From: Clostridium gallinarum
GTDB lineage: Bacteria > Bacillota > Clostridia > Clostridiales > Clostridiaceae
Reading direction: 5' to 3'
Assembly: GCF_014836325.1 (NCBI RefSeq)
Contig: NZ_JACSQZ010000007.1
Coordinates: 1 to 64,000, forward strand
DNA: 64,000 bases
Position numbers and translations under genes: made by a program. Below, one piece after another: positions 17,557 through 26,334 of the stretch. The notes beneath the pieces were generated by a model. It saw only the letters and a program-made list of their open reading frames with translations, was not told the DNA's origin and made no database searches. Numbering within the stretch: the first letter of the stretch is position 1; each line of letters begins with the position of its first letter.

Positions 17557-18470
17557 AATAGTGCTTCTGCAAAGCTTTCTGCATCAAATTCTTGTAAATC
17601 TTCTATTCCTTCTCCTACTCCTATATATCTAACTGGAATATTTAAAGTATTTTTTATAGATATTACAACTCCACCTTTTGCTGTTCCATCTAATTTAGTT
17701 AATATTATCCCATCTATAGGACATGCCTCCATAAATTGCTTTGCCTGTATCACTGCATTTTGTCCTGTTGTTGCATCTAAAACTAATAGAGTTTCTTTTG
17801 ATGCCCCCTCAAATTCTCTATCTATTACTCTTCCTATCTTAGATAGTTCATCCATAAGATTTTTCTTATTATGAAGTCTACCTGCAGTATCACATATTAA
17901 CAAATCTGTCTTTCTTGATTTAGCTGCATTAACAGCATCAAAAACTACTGCTGCAGGATCTGACCCTTCACTATGTTTTATTAAATCAACTCCAGCTCTC
18001 TCACTCCAAACTTCTAATTGATCTATAGCTGCTGCTCTAAATGTATCAGCTGCCGCAAGTAATACTCTCTTTCCTTCTGCTTTATTCTTTGCTGCAAGCT
18101 TTCCTATTGAAGTCGTCTTACCTACTCCATTTACACCAATTACTAACATAACTTTTTTACCATCTTCATTTGAATAAGCTTCAGTACCTTCAAGAAGCAT
18201 ATTTTTTATCACTTCTTTTAAAGCAGGATATACTTCACTAGGATCATTGATTTTTTCTTTTCTTATCTTAGCTTTTAATCTATCTATTATTTCTATAGTC
18301 GTATCCATACCAATATCAGACATTACCAGTATTTCTTCAAGTTCTTCATATAAATCATCATCTATTGTAATAGCTAACTTTAATGTTTCGTTTATTTTAT
18401 CTGTTAGTGCATCCTTTGTTTTTGATAGACCTGTTTTTAAATTATCAAATATCTTTCCAAATATAGCCAT
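17553..18470 (-). CDS. ftsY: Signal recognition particle receptor FtsY
   Basis: Membrane-associated SRP GTPase that receives Ffh-ribosome complexes. The 305-aa protein is the short form without a long acidic A domain. The G motifs are GVNGVGKTTSIGKLA near residues 113-127, CDTAGRLHNKKN near 196 and TKLDGTAKGG near 258. TAGGAG precedes ATG 18470, 9 nt from the smc stop. The last codons run into the hairpin element described at 17420-17556. Confidence 0.97.
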   Translation of the reverse strand: MAIFGKIFDNLKTGLSKTKDALTDKINETLKLAITIDDDLYEELEEILVMSDIGMDTTIEIIDRLKAKIRKEKINDPSEVYPALKEVIKNMLLEGTEAYSNEDGKKVMLVIGVNGVGKTTSIGKLAAKNKAEGKRVLLAAADTFRAAAIDQLEVWSERAGVDLIKHSEGSDPAAVVFDAVNAAKSRKTDLLICDTAGRLHNKKNLMDELSKIGRVIDREFEGASKETLLVLDATTGQNAVIQAKQFMEACPIDGIILTKLDGTAKGGVVISIKNTLNIPVRYIGVGEGIEDLQEFDAESFAEALF

Positions 18471-18479
18471 AGCTATCTC

Positions 18480-21400
18480 CTACCTTTCTTTACTCAAATC
18501 TACAGAAACTACCTTAGAAACTCCCTTTTCCTCCATAGTAACTCCATACATAACATCACTAGCTTCCATAGTACCTTTTCTATGTGTAATAACTATAAAT
18601 TGTATGTTTTCAGAAAACTCTCTTAAAAATTCTGCATATCTATATACATTTGCATCATCTAAAGCTGCTTCAATTTCATCTAAAATACAAAATGGTGTTG
18701 GCTTCATTTTCAATATTGCAAATAATAATGCTATTGCAGAAAGAACTTTTTCTCCACCTGACATTAAATTTATATTTTGAAGCTTTTTACCTGGTGGTTG
18801 AACATTTATTTCTATATCTGCTGTAAGCTCATCACCTTCACCTAATATAAGTTCAGCATTACCACCTTTAAATAATTCTACAAATGTTTCATTAAAGTTT
18901 TTATTTAATATCTTAAAATTTTCGCTAAATAACTCTTGCATTTTCACTGTCATTTCATTTATAACTGTCATTAGTTCTTCTTTAGCCTTATTTAAATCCT
19001 CTTCTTGAGATGCCATAAAATTATATTTTTCACAGACTTCTTCATACTCAGCAATTGCAGCTAAATTTACAGTCCCTAAAGAAGTTATTTGCGATTTCAA
19101 TTTAAATATTTCATCTTTAACCCTAGATATATTATCTACTTCAATTGCAACTTCCATAGCTTCAGCTAATGTTAAATTTAATTCTTCATTTAATCTGAAA
19201 TAATAATTTTCTTTTTCACTTTCTAATTTTGCAAATGAAATTTCTTTTTTATTAAGTTCGTTTTCTAAGGATCTTATTTCTTCAATTAATTCAGAAGTTT
19301 CCCCATCCTTTATTTTTAACTTATCCTTTAAACTTATTCTATTAGCTTCATCTACCTTAAATATATTTTCAAGTTCAGTTAATCTTTTATTTATAGTTTC
19401 AATTAATAATATCTTCTCATCAATCTTTTTTCTTAAATGTTCAATATTATTTTTCTTTTCTTCATTATCTTCTTTAAGTAATGAAATTCTTTCTTCTCTT
19501 TCTTTTTCTTCTTTTTCTTTTCTGTTAATATCAGTTTGTCTTGAATAAACTATTTCATCTAGTTTAGCCTTATTAATTTTAATTTGAATGTTTTCTTCCT
19601 TAATTTTATTGTAAGATTCATTTTTTTCTAAAAGTATTTTTTGTAAACTATCTACCTTTTCTTTATTATTAACTTTTGTTTCATTAAGTTTACTTAAAAC
19701 TTCTTCTTTATTTTCAATTTCTTTATTTAATTTTATCAACGCTTCTTTATTTAAAATTATTTCTTTTTTTGAAACTTCTAAAGCATTTTTTAGTTTTAAA
19801 CTTTCATTTTCTAAGGCCTTAACTTCACTTTCTAATCTTGTAATATCAATATTCTTACTATGAACTTCATCACTTTTATTTAAATTATCTTCATCTATTA
19901 GTTTAATTTCATCTCTTATTTTTTTAAGAAGATCTAATTCTAAATTATAATTCTTTTTATTTTCAATTAAACCTTCTTCTAATTCTTCAATTTCTCTTCT
20001 TCTACCTAAAATGCTTGAATTATTTTTCTTATATATGCTACCACCTGTAAGAGCTCCGCCAGGACTTATTACTTCCCCATCCAAAGTTACTATTCTAAGC
20101 TTATGAGAACCTACCTTAGATATCTTTAAAGCATCTTCCATAGTTTCAGCTATAATAGTTTTCCCCAATGAATAATCCATTATTTCCTTATATTTAGAAT
20201 CAAAGGAAATTAAATCAGATGCTATGCCTAGATATCCTTTTAAATTTTTAATATCATTTGAAATATTAACTCTACTTCCCTTAATTATATTAAGAGGAAG
20301 GAATGTTGCTCTTCCTAGAGAGTTTTTCTTTAGATAATCTATCAATAATTTAGCTATATTTTCATCTTCAGTAATTATATTAGAAATAGCTCCACCCAAA
20401 GCTATTTCTATTGCAGTTTCAAATCTTTTTTCTGCCTTAAATATTTCTCCTAAAACTTTAGTTCCTTTTGCATAAGTTATTTGCCCACGATCTATTCTTT
20501 CCATCAATCTTTTAATAGATAGCTGATAACCTTCATAGCTCTTTTCTAAATCTTTAAGAGTTGCTAATTTACCTTCTATAGTATTAATCTTTTTTAAGCT
20601 TTCTCTTATAATCGTTTCTTTCTTAGTTACTTGCCCACTTAAAGATCCAATCTTTTTTTTATTTTCTATAATAACTTGTTGAATTTCTTCTCTTAGTTTT
20701 TTATAAGAGTTTACCTTCTCATTTATACTTGATATAGTTGCTAAATTTATACTTATATTTCCCTCTATTGTCTTTAAATTGTTTTCTCCATTTAAAGTAA
20801 GTTCTTCTTTATTTACTATTTCCTTGTTTAACAATGAAATAGTATTATTAGTTTCAGAAGTTTTTCTCAATATTTCAAATTCTTCTTCTTTTATTTTCGA
20901 TATTTCATCTTCAAAATTCTTTATTTCAAAGTTTAAATTTTTAATTGTATTTTCAAATTCCTTAATTTGATTTTCCTTATGTATCTGCTCTTTTATCTTA
21001 TCTTCTAATTCTTTTATTAAGGATTCTTTTTCTTCTTTTGATATATTTAGAGTATTTTCTAAGGACTTTACTTCTAATAAATCTTTTTTAATTATTTCTT
21101 CAAAGTTCTTAATTCTCTCTTTAAAAATTTCTATATCATTTAAACTTTGATTTACTTCTTCTTTCTTCGAATAATATTCACTTTTTTCTTTATCATTCTT
21201 ACTTTCTAATTCCTCTATTTTATTTTCTAAGGATACCAATTCCTCTTTTGCTTTAGTTAACTCTATTTTTTTATCTTTTATATTTTTATTTCTTATATCT
21301 ATTTCATTATTAACTTCATTAATATCTTTATCTATAGATTTTATATTATTTACTAATAAAGAAACCTCTCTAACCTTCAATGATTCTGCAAGTTCTGTAT

Positions 21401-22043
21401 ACTTTAAAGCTTTTTCTCTTTCTTCTTTTAAAGGTTCTAATCTTTCTTCATATGTTGAGATTATATCTCTAATTCTTACTAAGTTATTTTCAGTATTGGA
21501 AAGTTTTTTTTCTGCTTCTTCTTTTCTAGATTTAAACTTAACAATTCCTGCAGCCTCTTCTAACAAAGCTCTTCTTTCTTCAGGTTTTCCACTTAAAATA
21601 GCTTCTATTTTACCTTGTCCAATAAGTGAATATCCTTCCTTACCTATACCAGTATCCATAAATAATCCATGTATATCTTTTAACCTACATTTTTGATTAT
21701 TTATTAAATACTCAGTTTCACCTGATCTAAATATTCTTCTTGTTACAGTCACTTCTGAGTAATCAGTATCTAAAGAATTATCAGAGTTATCTAAAGTAAG
21801 TGAAACTTGAGCTAATCCAACAGGCTTTCTAAATTGAGTTCCAGCAAAAATAACATCTTCCATTTTTCCGCCTCTTAAAGTTTTTACACTTTGTTCTCCC
21901 AAAACCCATCTTACAGAATCTGAAATATTACTTTTTCCACTTCCATTAGGACCAACTACTGCCGTTACACCTTTTTTAAATTTTAAATTGGTTTTATCTG
22001 CAAAAGATTTAAAACCTCTTATTTCTAGGGATTTTAAAAACAT
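18480..22043 (-). CDS. smc: Chromosome segregation SMC ATPase
   Basis: Condensin subunit that organises newly replicated DNA with ScpA and ScpB. The full length is 1187 aa. The N-terminal head has GPNGSGKSNISDSVRWVLG (near residues 32-50). Long coiled coils span about 170-510 and 670-1010. The hinge near 515-665 contains the LTGG-type glycine patch (VISPGGALTGGS). The C-terminal head has LMSGGEKVLSAIALL near 1089-1103 and CILDEIEAALDD. AAGGAG precedes ATG 22043. It lies between the DUF4044 micro-gene and ftsY. Confidence 0.98.
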   Translation of the reverse strand: MFLKSLEIRGFKSFADKTNLKFKKGVTAVVGPNGSGKSNISDSVRWVLGEQSVKTLRGGKMEDVIFAGTQFRKPVGLAQVSLTLDNSDNSLDTDYSEVTVTRRIFRSGETEYLINNQKCRLKDIHGLFMDTGIGKEGYSLIGQGKIEAILSGKPEERRALLEEAAGIVKFKSRKEEAEKKLSNTENNLVRIRDIISTYEERLEPLKEEREKALKYTELAESLKVREVSLLVNNIKSIDKDINEVNNEIDIRNKNIKDKKIELTKAKEELVSLENKIEELESKNDKEKSEYYSKKEEVNQSLNDIEIFKERIKNFEEIIKKDLLEVKSLENTLNISKEEKESLIKELEDKIKEQIHKENQIKEFENTIKNLNFEIKNFEDEISKIKEEEFEILRKTSETNNTISLLNKEIVNKEELTLNGENNLKTIEGNISINLATISSINEKVNSYKKLREEIQQVIIENKKKIGSLSGQVTKKETIIRESLKKINTIEGKLATLKDLEKSYEGYQLSIKRLMERIDRGQITYAKGTKVLGEIFKAEKRFETAIEIALGGAISNIITEDENIAKLLIDYLKKNSLGRATFLPLNIIKGSRVNISNDIKNLKGYLGIASDLISFDSKYKEIMDYSLGKTIIAETMEDALKISKVGSHKLRIVTLDGEVISPGGALTGGSIYKKNNSSILGRRREIEELEEGLIENKKNYNLELDLLKKIRDEIKLIDEDNLNKSDEVHSKNIDITRLESEVKALENESLKLKNALEVSKKEIILNKEALIKLNKEIENKEEVLSKLNETKVNNKEKVDSLQKILLEKNESYNKIKEENIQIKINKAKLDEIVYSRQTDINRKEKEEKEREERISLLKEDNEEKKNNIEHLRKKIDEKILLIETINKRLTELENIFKVDEANRISLKDKLKIKDGETSELIEEIRSLENELNKKEISFAKLESEKENYYFRLNEELNLTLAEAMEVAIEVDNISRVKDEIFKLKSQITSLGTVNLAAIAEYEEVCEKYNFMASQEEDLNKAKEELMTVINEMTVKMQELFSENFKILNKNFNETFVELFKGGNAELILGEGDELTADIEINVQPPGKKLQNINLMSGGEKVLSAIALLFAILKMKPTPFCILDEIEAALDDANVYRYAEFLREFSENIQFIVITHRKGTMEASDVMYGVTMEEKGVSKVVSVDLSKER

Positions 22044-22054
22044 AGATACACTCC

Positions 22055-22150
22055 TTATCTAACCAATGATACTAATAAGCTCATAGAAAACATAATAGCT
22101 AAAAATATAGTAATTACATACATAAATCTTTGTCTTGTTTTCTTCTTCAT
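22055..22150 (-). CDS. 31-aa DUF4044-type membrane micro-protein
   Basis: ATG 22150 with GGAGTGGAG upstream opens a 31-codon frame beginning MKKKTRQRFMYVITIF. It has a basic start and then a single hydrophobic helix ending SLLVSLVR. This matches the layout of the DUF4044 micro-protein family of clostridia and is named from memory. Its stop is 11 nt before the smc start and within the smc ribosome binding region, so the two are probably co-translated. The function is unknown. Confidence 0.75.
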   Translation of the reverse strand: MKKKTRQRFMYVITIFLAIMFSMSLLVSLVR

Positions 22151-22208
22151 AACTCCACTCCTATCTACTATTTAAGTTTATAGTAAAGATTAAAAAATAT
22201 CAATATAA

Positions 22209-22230
22209 GGTAGGCAATTTATTGCCTACC
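22209..22230 (-). other. Hairpin at the end of the radical SAM gene
   Basis: An 8- to 10-bp perfect stem (GGTAGGCA, 22209-22216 with 22223-22230) overlaps the stop codon region. No T tract directly follows on the minus strand, so it is probably a weak terminator or a stability hairpin. Confidence 0.5.
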
Positions 22231-23263
22231 CTATACTTATCTTTTCAACTCTTTTTACAACAATTATATTAAAATTCCCTCTGTTTATTTTATCATTAAT
22301 CTTTATATTTATATTTCCATTAATACTTTCTTTAAGTTCATTAAAGTATAATTTTTTATTAGCATAAAGCTTACTTAAATCTTTAGAATTAATTTCAATT
22401 ATTATATTTTCATCTTCTTTAATAGCATTTTTTATACTTTCACAAATAAGACTTCCTTCTACTAATTCTCTAAAAGAAGGATGGAAAGGTCCATCTACTA
22501 AATCTTTTCCCCAAGTTATATTTTCAGTTGGTTGTAGTCCAATCCTAATTATATTTATATTTGCTTTAGTATAAAGCTTGTATAATTCTTTAGAAATACT
22601 TACAGCTTCTTCTAAAGAATATGGTTTATATTCTCCTCTTTCATACATTTTCTCCATTGGAGTATCCTTTATAACTAAGGAAGGATAAATTCTGCATATA
22701 TCTGGTTTCATCTCAATGGACTTTTTAGCTGTTTCTATATCTTTCTCAAAATTATCTCCAGGAAGTCCAGGCATAATTTGATGTCCTAATGTAAAGCCAT
22801 ATTCTTTTATTAATTTAGAAGCAATTTCTACATCTTTTACGCTGTGTCCACGTCCAGAAAGTTTTAAAATCTCATCATCTAAGGATTGAACGCCAAGCTC
22901 TATTATATCCACCTTGTAGTCTTTCAAATAACTTAATATGTATTTATTAATAGCATCAGGTCTAGTTGACATTCTTATTTTATCTATAAAACCTTTTTCT
23001 TTATATTCTTTTGCTACAGATAATAATTCTTTTTGTTTATTAACATCTATAGCAGTAAAAGTTCCACCAAAAAATGATACTTCTATTGTGGATTTATCAT
23101 GATCTATAGTATTTAAATACTCTTCTATAGTATTTCTCACATCCCTATCTGTAACTTCCTCTTCAACTTCCTTTGCTATTTTATCTTGATTGCAAAATAC
23201 ACATTGATGAGGACAACCTATATGAGATATAAATATAGGAATAATATAATGTCTTTTACGCAT
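22226..23263 (-). CDS. Radical SAM protein (Elp3-like family)
   Basis: A 345-aa iron-sulfur enzyme with the radical SAM cysteines in SHIGCPHQCVFCNQDKIA (C-x3-C-x2-C, near residues 17-26). SFFGGTFTAID (near 64-74) and STRPDAIN and ELGVQSLDDEIL follow. It resembles the catalytic part of Elp3 but lacks an acetyltransferase domain, and the substrate is unknown. It overlaps the rnc end by 8 nt and is regularly found between rnc and smc in clostridia. GGAGG lies upstream of ATG 23263. Confidence 0.85.
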   Translation of the reverse strand: MRKRHYIIPIFISHIGCPHQCVFCNQDKIAKEVEEEVTDRDVRNTIEEYLNTIDHDKSTIEVSFFGGTFTAIDVNKQKELLSVAKEYKEKGFIDKIRMSTRPDAINKYILSYLKDYKVDIIELGVQSLDDEILKLSGRGHSVKDVEIASKLIKEYGFTLGHQIMPGLPGDNFEKDIETAKKSIEMKPDICRIYPSLVIKDTPMEKMYERGEYKPYSLEEAVSISKELYKLYTKANINIIRIGLQPTENITWGKDLVDGPFHPSFRELVEGSLICESIKNAIKEDENIIIEINSKDLSKLYANKKLYFNELKESINGNINIKINDKINRGNFNIIVVKRVEKISIG

Positions 23264-23954
23264 TTACTACCTCCAACGATTTTAATGCTTCCTTTGCTGC
23301 ATTTTGTTCAGATTCTTTTTTACTATATCCTTCGCCTTGACCTAGTTCTTTATCTTCCACAATTACAGAAGTATAAAACTTTCTTCTATGTGGAGGTCCT
23401 TCATACTTAAGTAATTCATATACTATGGTGACTTCTCCAGACTTTTGCATTTCTTCTTGAAGCTTAGTTTTGTAGTCTAAAACTATATCATTATTAATTG
23501 CCTTATTTATAATATCTTTGAAATGCCCTAAAATATAGTCTTTAACAAATTCTAACCCCTTATCTAAATATATTGCAGCAAGTAATGCTTCAACAGCATC
23601 TGCAATTATAGAAACTCTTTCTCTTCCTCCAGTTAATTCTTCTCCTTTACTTATTCTAATAAAATATCCTAAATTCAACTTTTTCCCTATCTCATATAAA
23701 GAATTTTCACAAACAATAAGACTTCTTATTTTTGTTAATTCACCTTCACTTTTATTTTTATAGTTTAGAAATAAATATTCTGTTATACATAACTGTAATA
23801 TTGAATCACCTAAAAACTCAAATCTCTCATTATATTCTTCATCTCTATGTTGATTTGCATAAGAACTATGTGTTAATGCAGTTTTTAAAAGCTTAGGCTC
23901 ATTAAAACTTAATCCTATATACTCCTCAATTTCATTAATATTAAACTTCGCCAT
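23256..23954 (-). CDS. rnc: Ribonuclease III
   Basis: Cleaves double-stranded RNA in rRNA processing and mRNA control. The 232-aa protein has the catalytic motif NERFEFLGDSILQL near residues 38-51, the second acidic segment DAVEALLAAIYLD near 113-125, and a C-terminal dsRNA-binding domain with GQGEGYSKKESEQNAAKEAL. ATG 23954 is chosen over an upstream frame opening at 23984 because GAGGAGTTG is directly upstream. A long near-perfect duplex ends just before this ribosome binding site (see findings). It lies 121 nt after acpP. Confidence 0.96.
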   Translation of the reverse strand: MAKFNINEIEEYIGLSFNEPKLLKTALTHSSYANQHRDEEYNERFEFLGDSILQLCITEYLFLNYKNKSEGELTKIRSLIVCENSLYEIGKKLNLGYFIRISKGEELTGGRERVSIIADAVEALLAAIYLDKGLEFVKDYILGHFKDIINKAINNDIVLDYKTKLQEEMQKSGEVTIVYELLKYEGPPHRRKFYTSVIVEDKELGQGEGYSKKESEQNAAKEALKSLEVVNA

Positions 23955-23970
23955 ATTCACAACTCCTCGA

Positions 23971-24029
23971 AGTTTATTCTTCAATTTGCTTTTTAATATT
24001 CTTTAAGAGAGCCAATTCAAGAATAAACT
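23971..24029 (-). promoter_or_regulatory. Long duplex in the rnc leader
   Basis: On the minus strand 24029-24010 pairs with 23971-23990: 11 bp, mismatch, 4 bp, mismatch, 3 bp, with a 19-nt loop. The 3' arm ends 16 nt before the rnc start codon, next to its ribosome binding site. It is a plausible RNase III substrate. Confidence 0.6.
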
Positions 24030-24049
24030 ATTTTTAATAAAATTAAATA

Positions 24050-24072
24050 TAAAATCCCGCATTTGCGGGATT
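24050..24072 (-). terminator. Terminator after acpP
   Basis: A perfect 8-bp GC-rich stem (AATCCCGC, 24053-24060 with 24065-24072) has a 4-nt loop and is followed by a T-rich run on the minus strand. Confidence 0.85.
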
Positions 24073-24075
24073 CAA

Positions 24076-24306
24076 TTACTCTTCTACATGATTTTTTAAA
24101 TACTTAACTACATCTCCAACAGTTTTGAAGTTTTCTGCTTCTTCATCTGGAATTTCAGTATCTAACTCGTCTTCTAACGCCATCATAAGCTCTACTAAAT
24201 CTAATGAATCCGCATTTAAATCATCTACAAAAGAAGAGTCCATTGTTATATTATCTTCATTAATACTTAATTTTTCAGCTATAATTTCTCTAACTTTATC
24301 GAACAT
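24076..24306 (-). CDS. acpP: Acyl carrier protein
   Basis: Carries growing fatty acids on a 4'-phosphopantetheine arm. The 76-aa acidic protein has the attachment site [16 protein letters not shown] (the Ser near residue 37). TAGGAGGTGA is well spaced to ATG 24306. It follows plsX by 75 nt, matching the usual plsX-acpP-rnc order, though fabD/fabG are absent here and a terminator separates it from rnc. Confidence 0.97.
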   Translation of the reverse strand: MFDKVREIIAEKLSINEDNITMDSSFVDDLNADSLDLVELMMALEDELDTEIPDEEAENFKTVGDVVKYLKNHVEE

Positions 24307-24381
24307 CTAAATCACCTCCTACATATATCATTTAGATAATATTATATATTATTTATCTAGTCAATATACATATTGGCATAA

Positions 24382-25380
24382 TTATATATTATTTTGTAGT
24401 TCTTCTTTAATTTTCTCCAATACTTTATTGTCATAAAAAGTCTTAGTTTGTCTTATAGCATTTTTAAAAGCCTTCCCATCTGAGCTTCCATGAGCCTTTA
24501 TACATATCCCATTAACACCTAAGAATGGTGCTCCACCATATTCCTTATAATCAAACTTTATTTTTAATGATTTAAATACAGGCTTTAAAAATAAAGCTCC
24601 TAACTTACTAAGTAATCCACTTGATAAAATTTCATCTTTTATCATACTTAATAGTGTTGATGCAACACCTTCATACATTTTTAACAAAGTATTTCCAACA
24701 AAGCCATCACAAACTAAAACATTTACATCTCCATTCGATGTCTCTCTTGGTTCTACATTTCCTACAAAATTTAATTTTTCTTCTTTTAATAATTTATGTG
24801 CAGCTTTAGTTAATTCATTTCCCTTTTCTTCTTCAGCTCCAATATTAACAAGTCCTACCGAAGGATTTTCTTTTCCTAGTACTCCTTGGTAATATATTTT
24901 ACCCATTTTTGCAAATTGAACTAAATAGTTTGGCTTACAATCAACATTTGCTCCAGCATCTACTATCATAAAACTTCCATTTTTACCTGGCATTATAGGT
25001 GCAAGTGCCGGTCTTTCAATCCCTTTAATTCTACCTACTATAAGGGTACATCCTGCTAAAAATGCGCCTGTACTCCCCCCAGATATTACAGCATCGCATT
25101 CCTTATCTTTTACAAGCTTTAATGCCTTGCATATACTTGAATCTTTTTTCTTCTTTAAAGCCATTACAGGATGTTCATTTGGTGAAATTACTTCTCTAGC
25201 ATCAACTATATTAATTAAAGATTTATCATATGTATAATTTTTTAATTCCTCTTCAATTTTTTCCTTTGGTCCTGTTATATAGTATTCTATTCCTTGGTAT
25301 TCATTAAGGGCTTTTATAACACCTTCAACTACAGCTTTAGGTGCATTATCTCCACCCATTCCATCTATAGCTATTTTCAT
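24382..25380 (-). CDS. plsX: Phosphate acyltransferase PlsX
   Basis: Converts acyl-ACP to acyl-phosphate for PlsY in phospholipid synthesis. The 332-aa sequence has [20 protein letters not shown] at the N-terminus, [14 protein letters not shown] near residue 97 and [14 protein letters not shown] near 223. The frame is open to GTG 25392, but GAGGTGAAAGG suits ATG 25380 and family proteins start here. It lies downstream of rpmF, beyond a terminator-like hairpin. Confidence 0.96.
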   Translation of the reverse strand: MKIAIDGMGGDNAPKAVVEGVIKALNEYQGIEYYITGPKEKIEEELKNYTYDKSLINIVDAREVISPNEHPVMALKKKKDSSICKALKLVKDKECDAVISGGSTGAFLAGCTLIVGRIKGIERPALAPIMPGKNGSFMIVDAGANVDCKPNYLVQFAKMGKIYYQGVLGKENPSVGLVNIGAEEEKGNELTKAAHKLLKEEKLNFVGNVEPRETSNGDVNVLVCDGFVGNTLLKMYEGVASTLLSMIKDEILSSGLLSKLGALFLKPVFKSLKIKFDYKEYGGAPFLGVNGICIKAHGSSDGKAFKNAIRQTKTFYDNKVLEKIKEELQNNI

Positions 25381-25410
25381 AATACCTTTCACCTCTTTTC
25401 CTTATATATA

Positions 25411-25438
25411 AAGAAAAGAAAGTCATTTGACTTTCTTT
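25411..25438 (-). terminator. Hairpin terminator/attenuator between rpmF and plsX
   Basis: An 11-bp near-palindrome (25415-25425 with 25428-25438) lies at the rpmF stop and is followed by TTTTCTTT on the minus strand. Partial read-through to plsX is likely because no strong promoter is visible in the short gap. Confidence 0.65.
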
Positions 25439-25622
25439 ATTCTTCTACTGAAGCAACTACTTCTTTACCTTTATAGAATCCACAGTTCTTACAAACTCTG
25501 TGAGCTAACTTCATTTCATGACATTGTGGACATTCAACTATTCCAGGTAAGCTCGCCTTAAAAGTTTGAGCTCTTCTTGAATTTCTCTTTGCTCTATATG
25601 TTTTTCTCGCAGGATTTCCCAT
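25437..25622 (-). CDS. rpmF: 50S ribosomal protein L32
   Basis: Large-subunit protein of 61 aa starting [19 protein letters not shown]. It has a four-cysteine zinc ribbon ([17 protein letters not shown], near residues 31-47). AGGAGGTG precedes ATG 25622. It is preceded directly (2-nt gap) by the DUF177 gene, the normal arrangement in Firmicutes. Confidence 0.98.
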   Translation of the reverse strand: MGNPARKTYRAKRNSRRAQTFKASLPGIVECPQCHEMKLAHRVCKNCGFYKGKEVVASVEE

Positions 25623-25624
25623 TA

Positions 25625-26134
25625 CTACACCTCCTTATTTCCAAACAACTCTTGTAACTTTGCCAGTCTTAAGTCTACATCATTTGTTTCACAATGACAA
25701 GAACCTTCGTTAAGATTTTTACCACATTGGTAACAAAGTCCCTTACAGCTGTCTGTGCAAAGTCTCTTAATAGGTAAGGTTGAAATAATAACATTTTCAA
25801 CAAATTTAGCAATATCAAAGGTATTGCTATCTACAAAAATAATTTCTTCATCATTTTGAAGTTCCTTATTATTTGTAAACCTTTCTTCTATATCAATATC
25901 TATTGGATAGATAAAGGCCTCTAGGCATCTTGAACAATGAAGTTTCAAACTTGTCTTTATTGAAGCTTTTAAAGTTAAAACATCTGAATTAGAAATAACA
26001 TTTCCAACTACTTTTAAAGCTTCCACAGCTTCTATTTTTTCTCCATCAAAATAAAGTGGAGCTAAATCATATGTTATATTGACTTCTTTTTTTCTATTCT
26101 TTGATGAAATTAGGTCTGAAAATTGTATAATCAT
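25625..26134 (-). CDS. DUF177 family protein (YceD-like)
   Basis: Proteins of this family sit before rpmF in most bacteria, and an E. coli/plant relative is linked to 23S rRNA accumulation. The 169-aa sequence has a middle [12 protein letters not shown] near residue 70. A cysteine-rich C-terminus ([19 protein letters not shown], then CHC) could bind zinc. ATG 26134 has no convincing ribosome binding site. Translation may depend on the upstream leader peptide and hairpins at 26140-26215. A consensus promoter lies at 26256-26284. Confidence 0.88.
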   Translation of the reverse strand: MIIQFSDLISSKNRKKEVNITYDLAPLYFDGEKIEAVEALKVVGNVISNSDVLTLKASIKTSLKLHCSRCLEAFIYPIDIDIEERFTNNKELQNDEEIIFVDSNTFDIAKFVENVIISTLPIKRLCTDSCKGLCYQCGKNLNEGSCHCETNDVDLRLAKLQELFGNKEV

Positions 26135-26139
26135 ATGTA

Positions 26140-26208
26140 TTTGCTCTAGATCATGTCCTCATATCCTTCAGGATACATTATGTACATTATGTACATAGCT
26201 TGAGCAAA
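26140..26208 (-). promoter_or_regulatory. Structured leader with competing hairpins before DUF177-rpmF
   Basis: TTTGCTC (26140-26146) can pair with GAGCAAA (26202-26208). The second arm alternatively lies in a local hairpin, AGCTT (26197-26201) with AAGCT (26207-26211). Inside are a TATCC/GGATA hairpin (26163-26175) and two copies of ATGTACAT. The structures exclude one another and overlap a leader-peptide frame. Confidence 0.4.
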
Positions 26209-26215
26209 GCTTCAT
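26168..26215 (-). CDS. Possible 15-codon leader peptide upstream of the DUF177 gene
   Basis: ATG 26215 with AAGGAG just upstream opens a frame reading MKLCSSYVHNVHNVS and then TGA. The VHN-VHN repeat mirrors the DNA direct repeat GTACATAAT. It starts about 35 nt after the predicted transcription start and ends 33 nt before the DUF177 start. It may couple translation to the leader hairpins. Confidence 0.35.
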   Translation of the reverse strand: MKLCSSYVHNVHNVS

Positions 26216-26255
26216 TTCACTCCTTAGATAAATATTTGCCGAATAAACACAATTT

Positions 26256-26284
26256 ATTATATAAAGTGCATGATTAAAAGTCAA
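26256..26284 (-). promoter_or_regulatory. Consensus sigma-A promoter for DUF177-rpmF
   Basis: On the minus strand TTGACT (26284-26279) and a perfect TATAAT (26261-26256) are separated by 17 nt. The spacer overlaps one arm of a 15-bp imperfect inverted repeat whose other arm is near 26312-26326. Confidence 0.85.
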
Positions 26285-26334
26285 GCGATTTTATTTAAAT
26301 AACTCACTAATAATTATGCACTTTTAATAATTTA

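Noticed and set aside
18247-18780. 177-codon plus-strand open frame across the ftsY/smc junction
   Set aside because: Antisense to the conserved ends of two essential genes, with no ribosome binding site and no recognisable motif.
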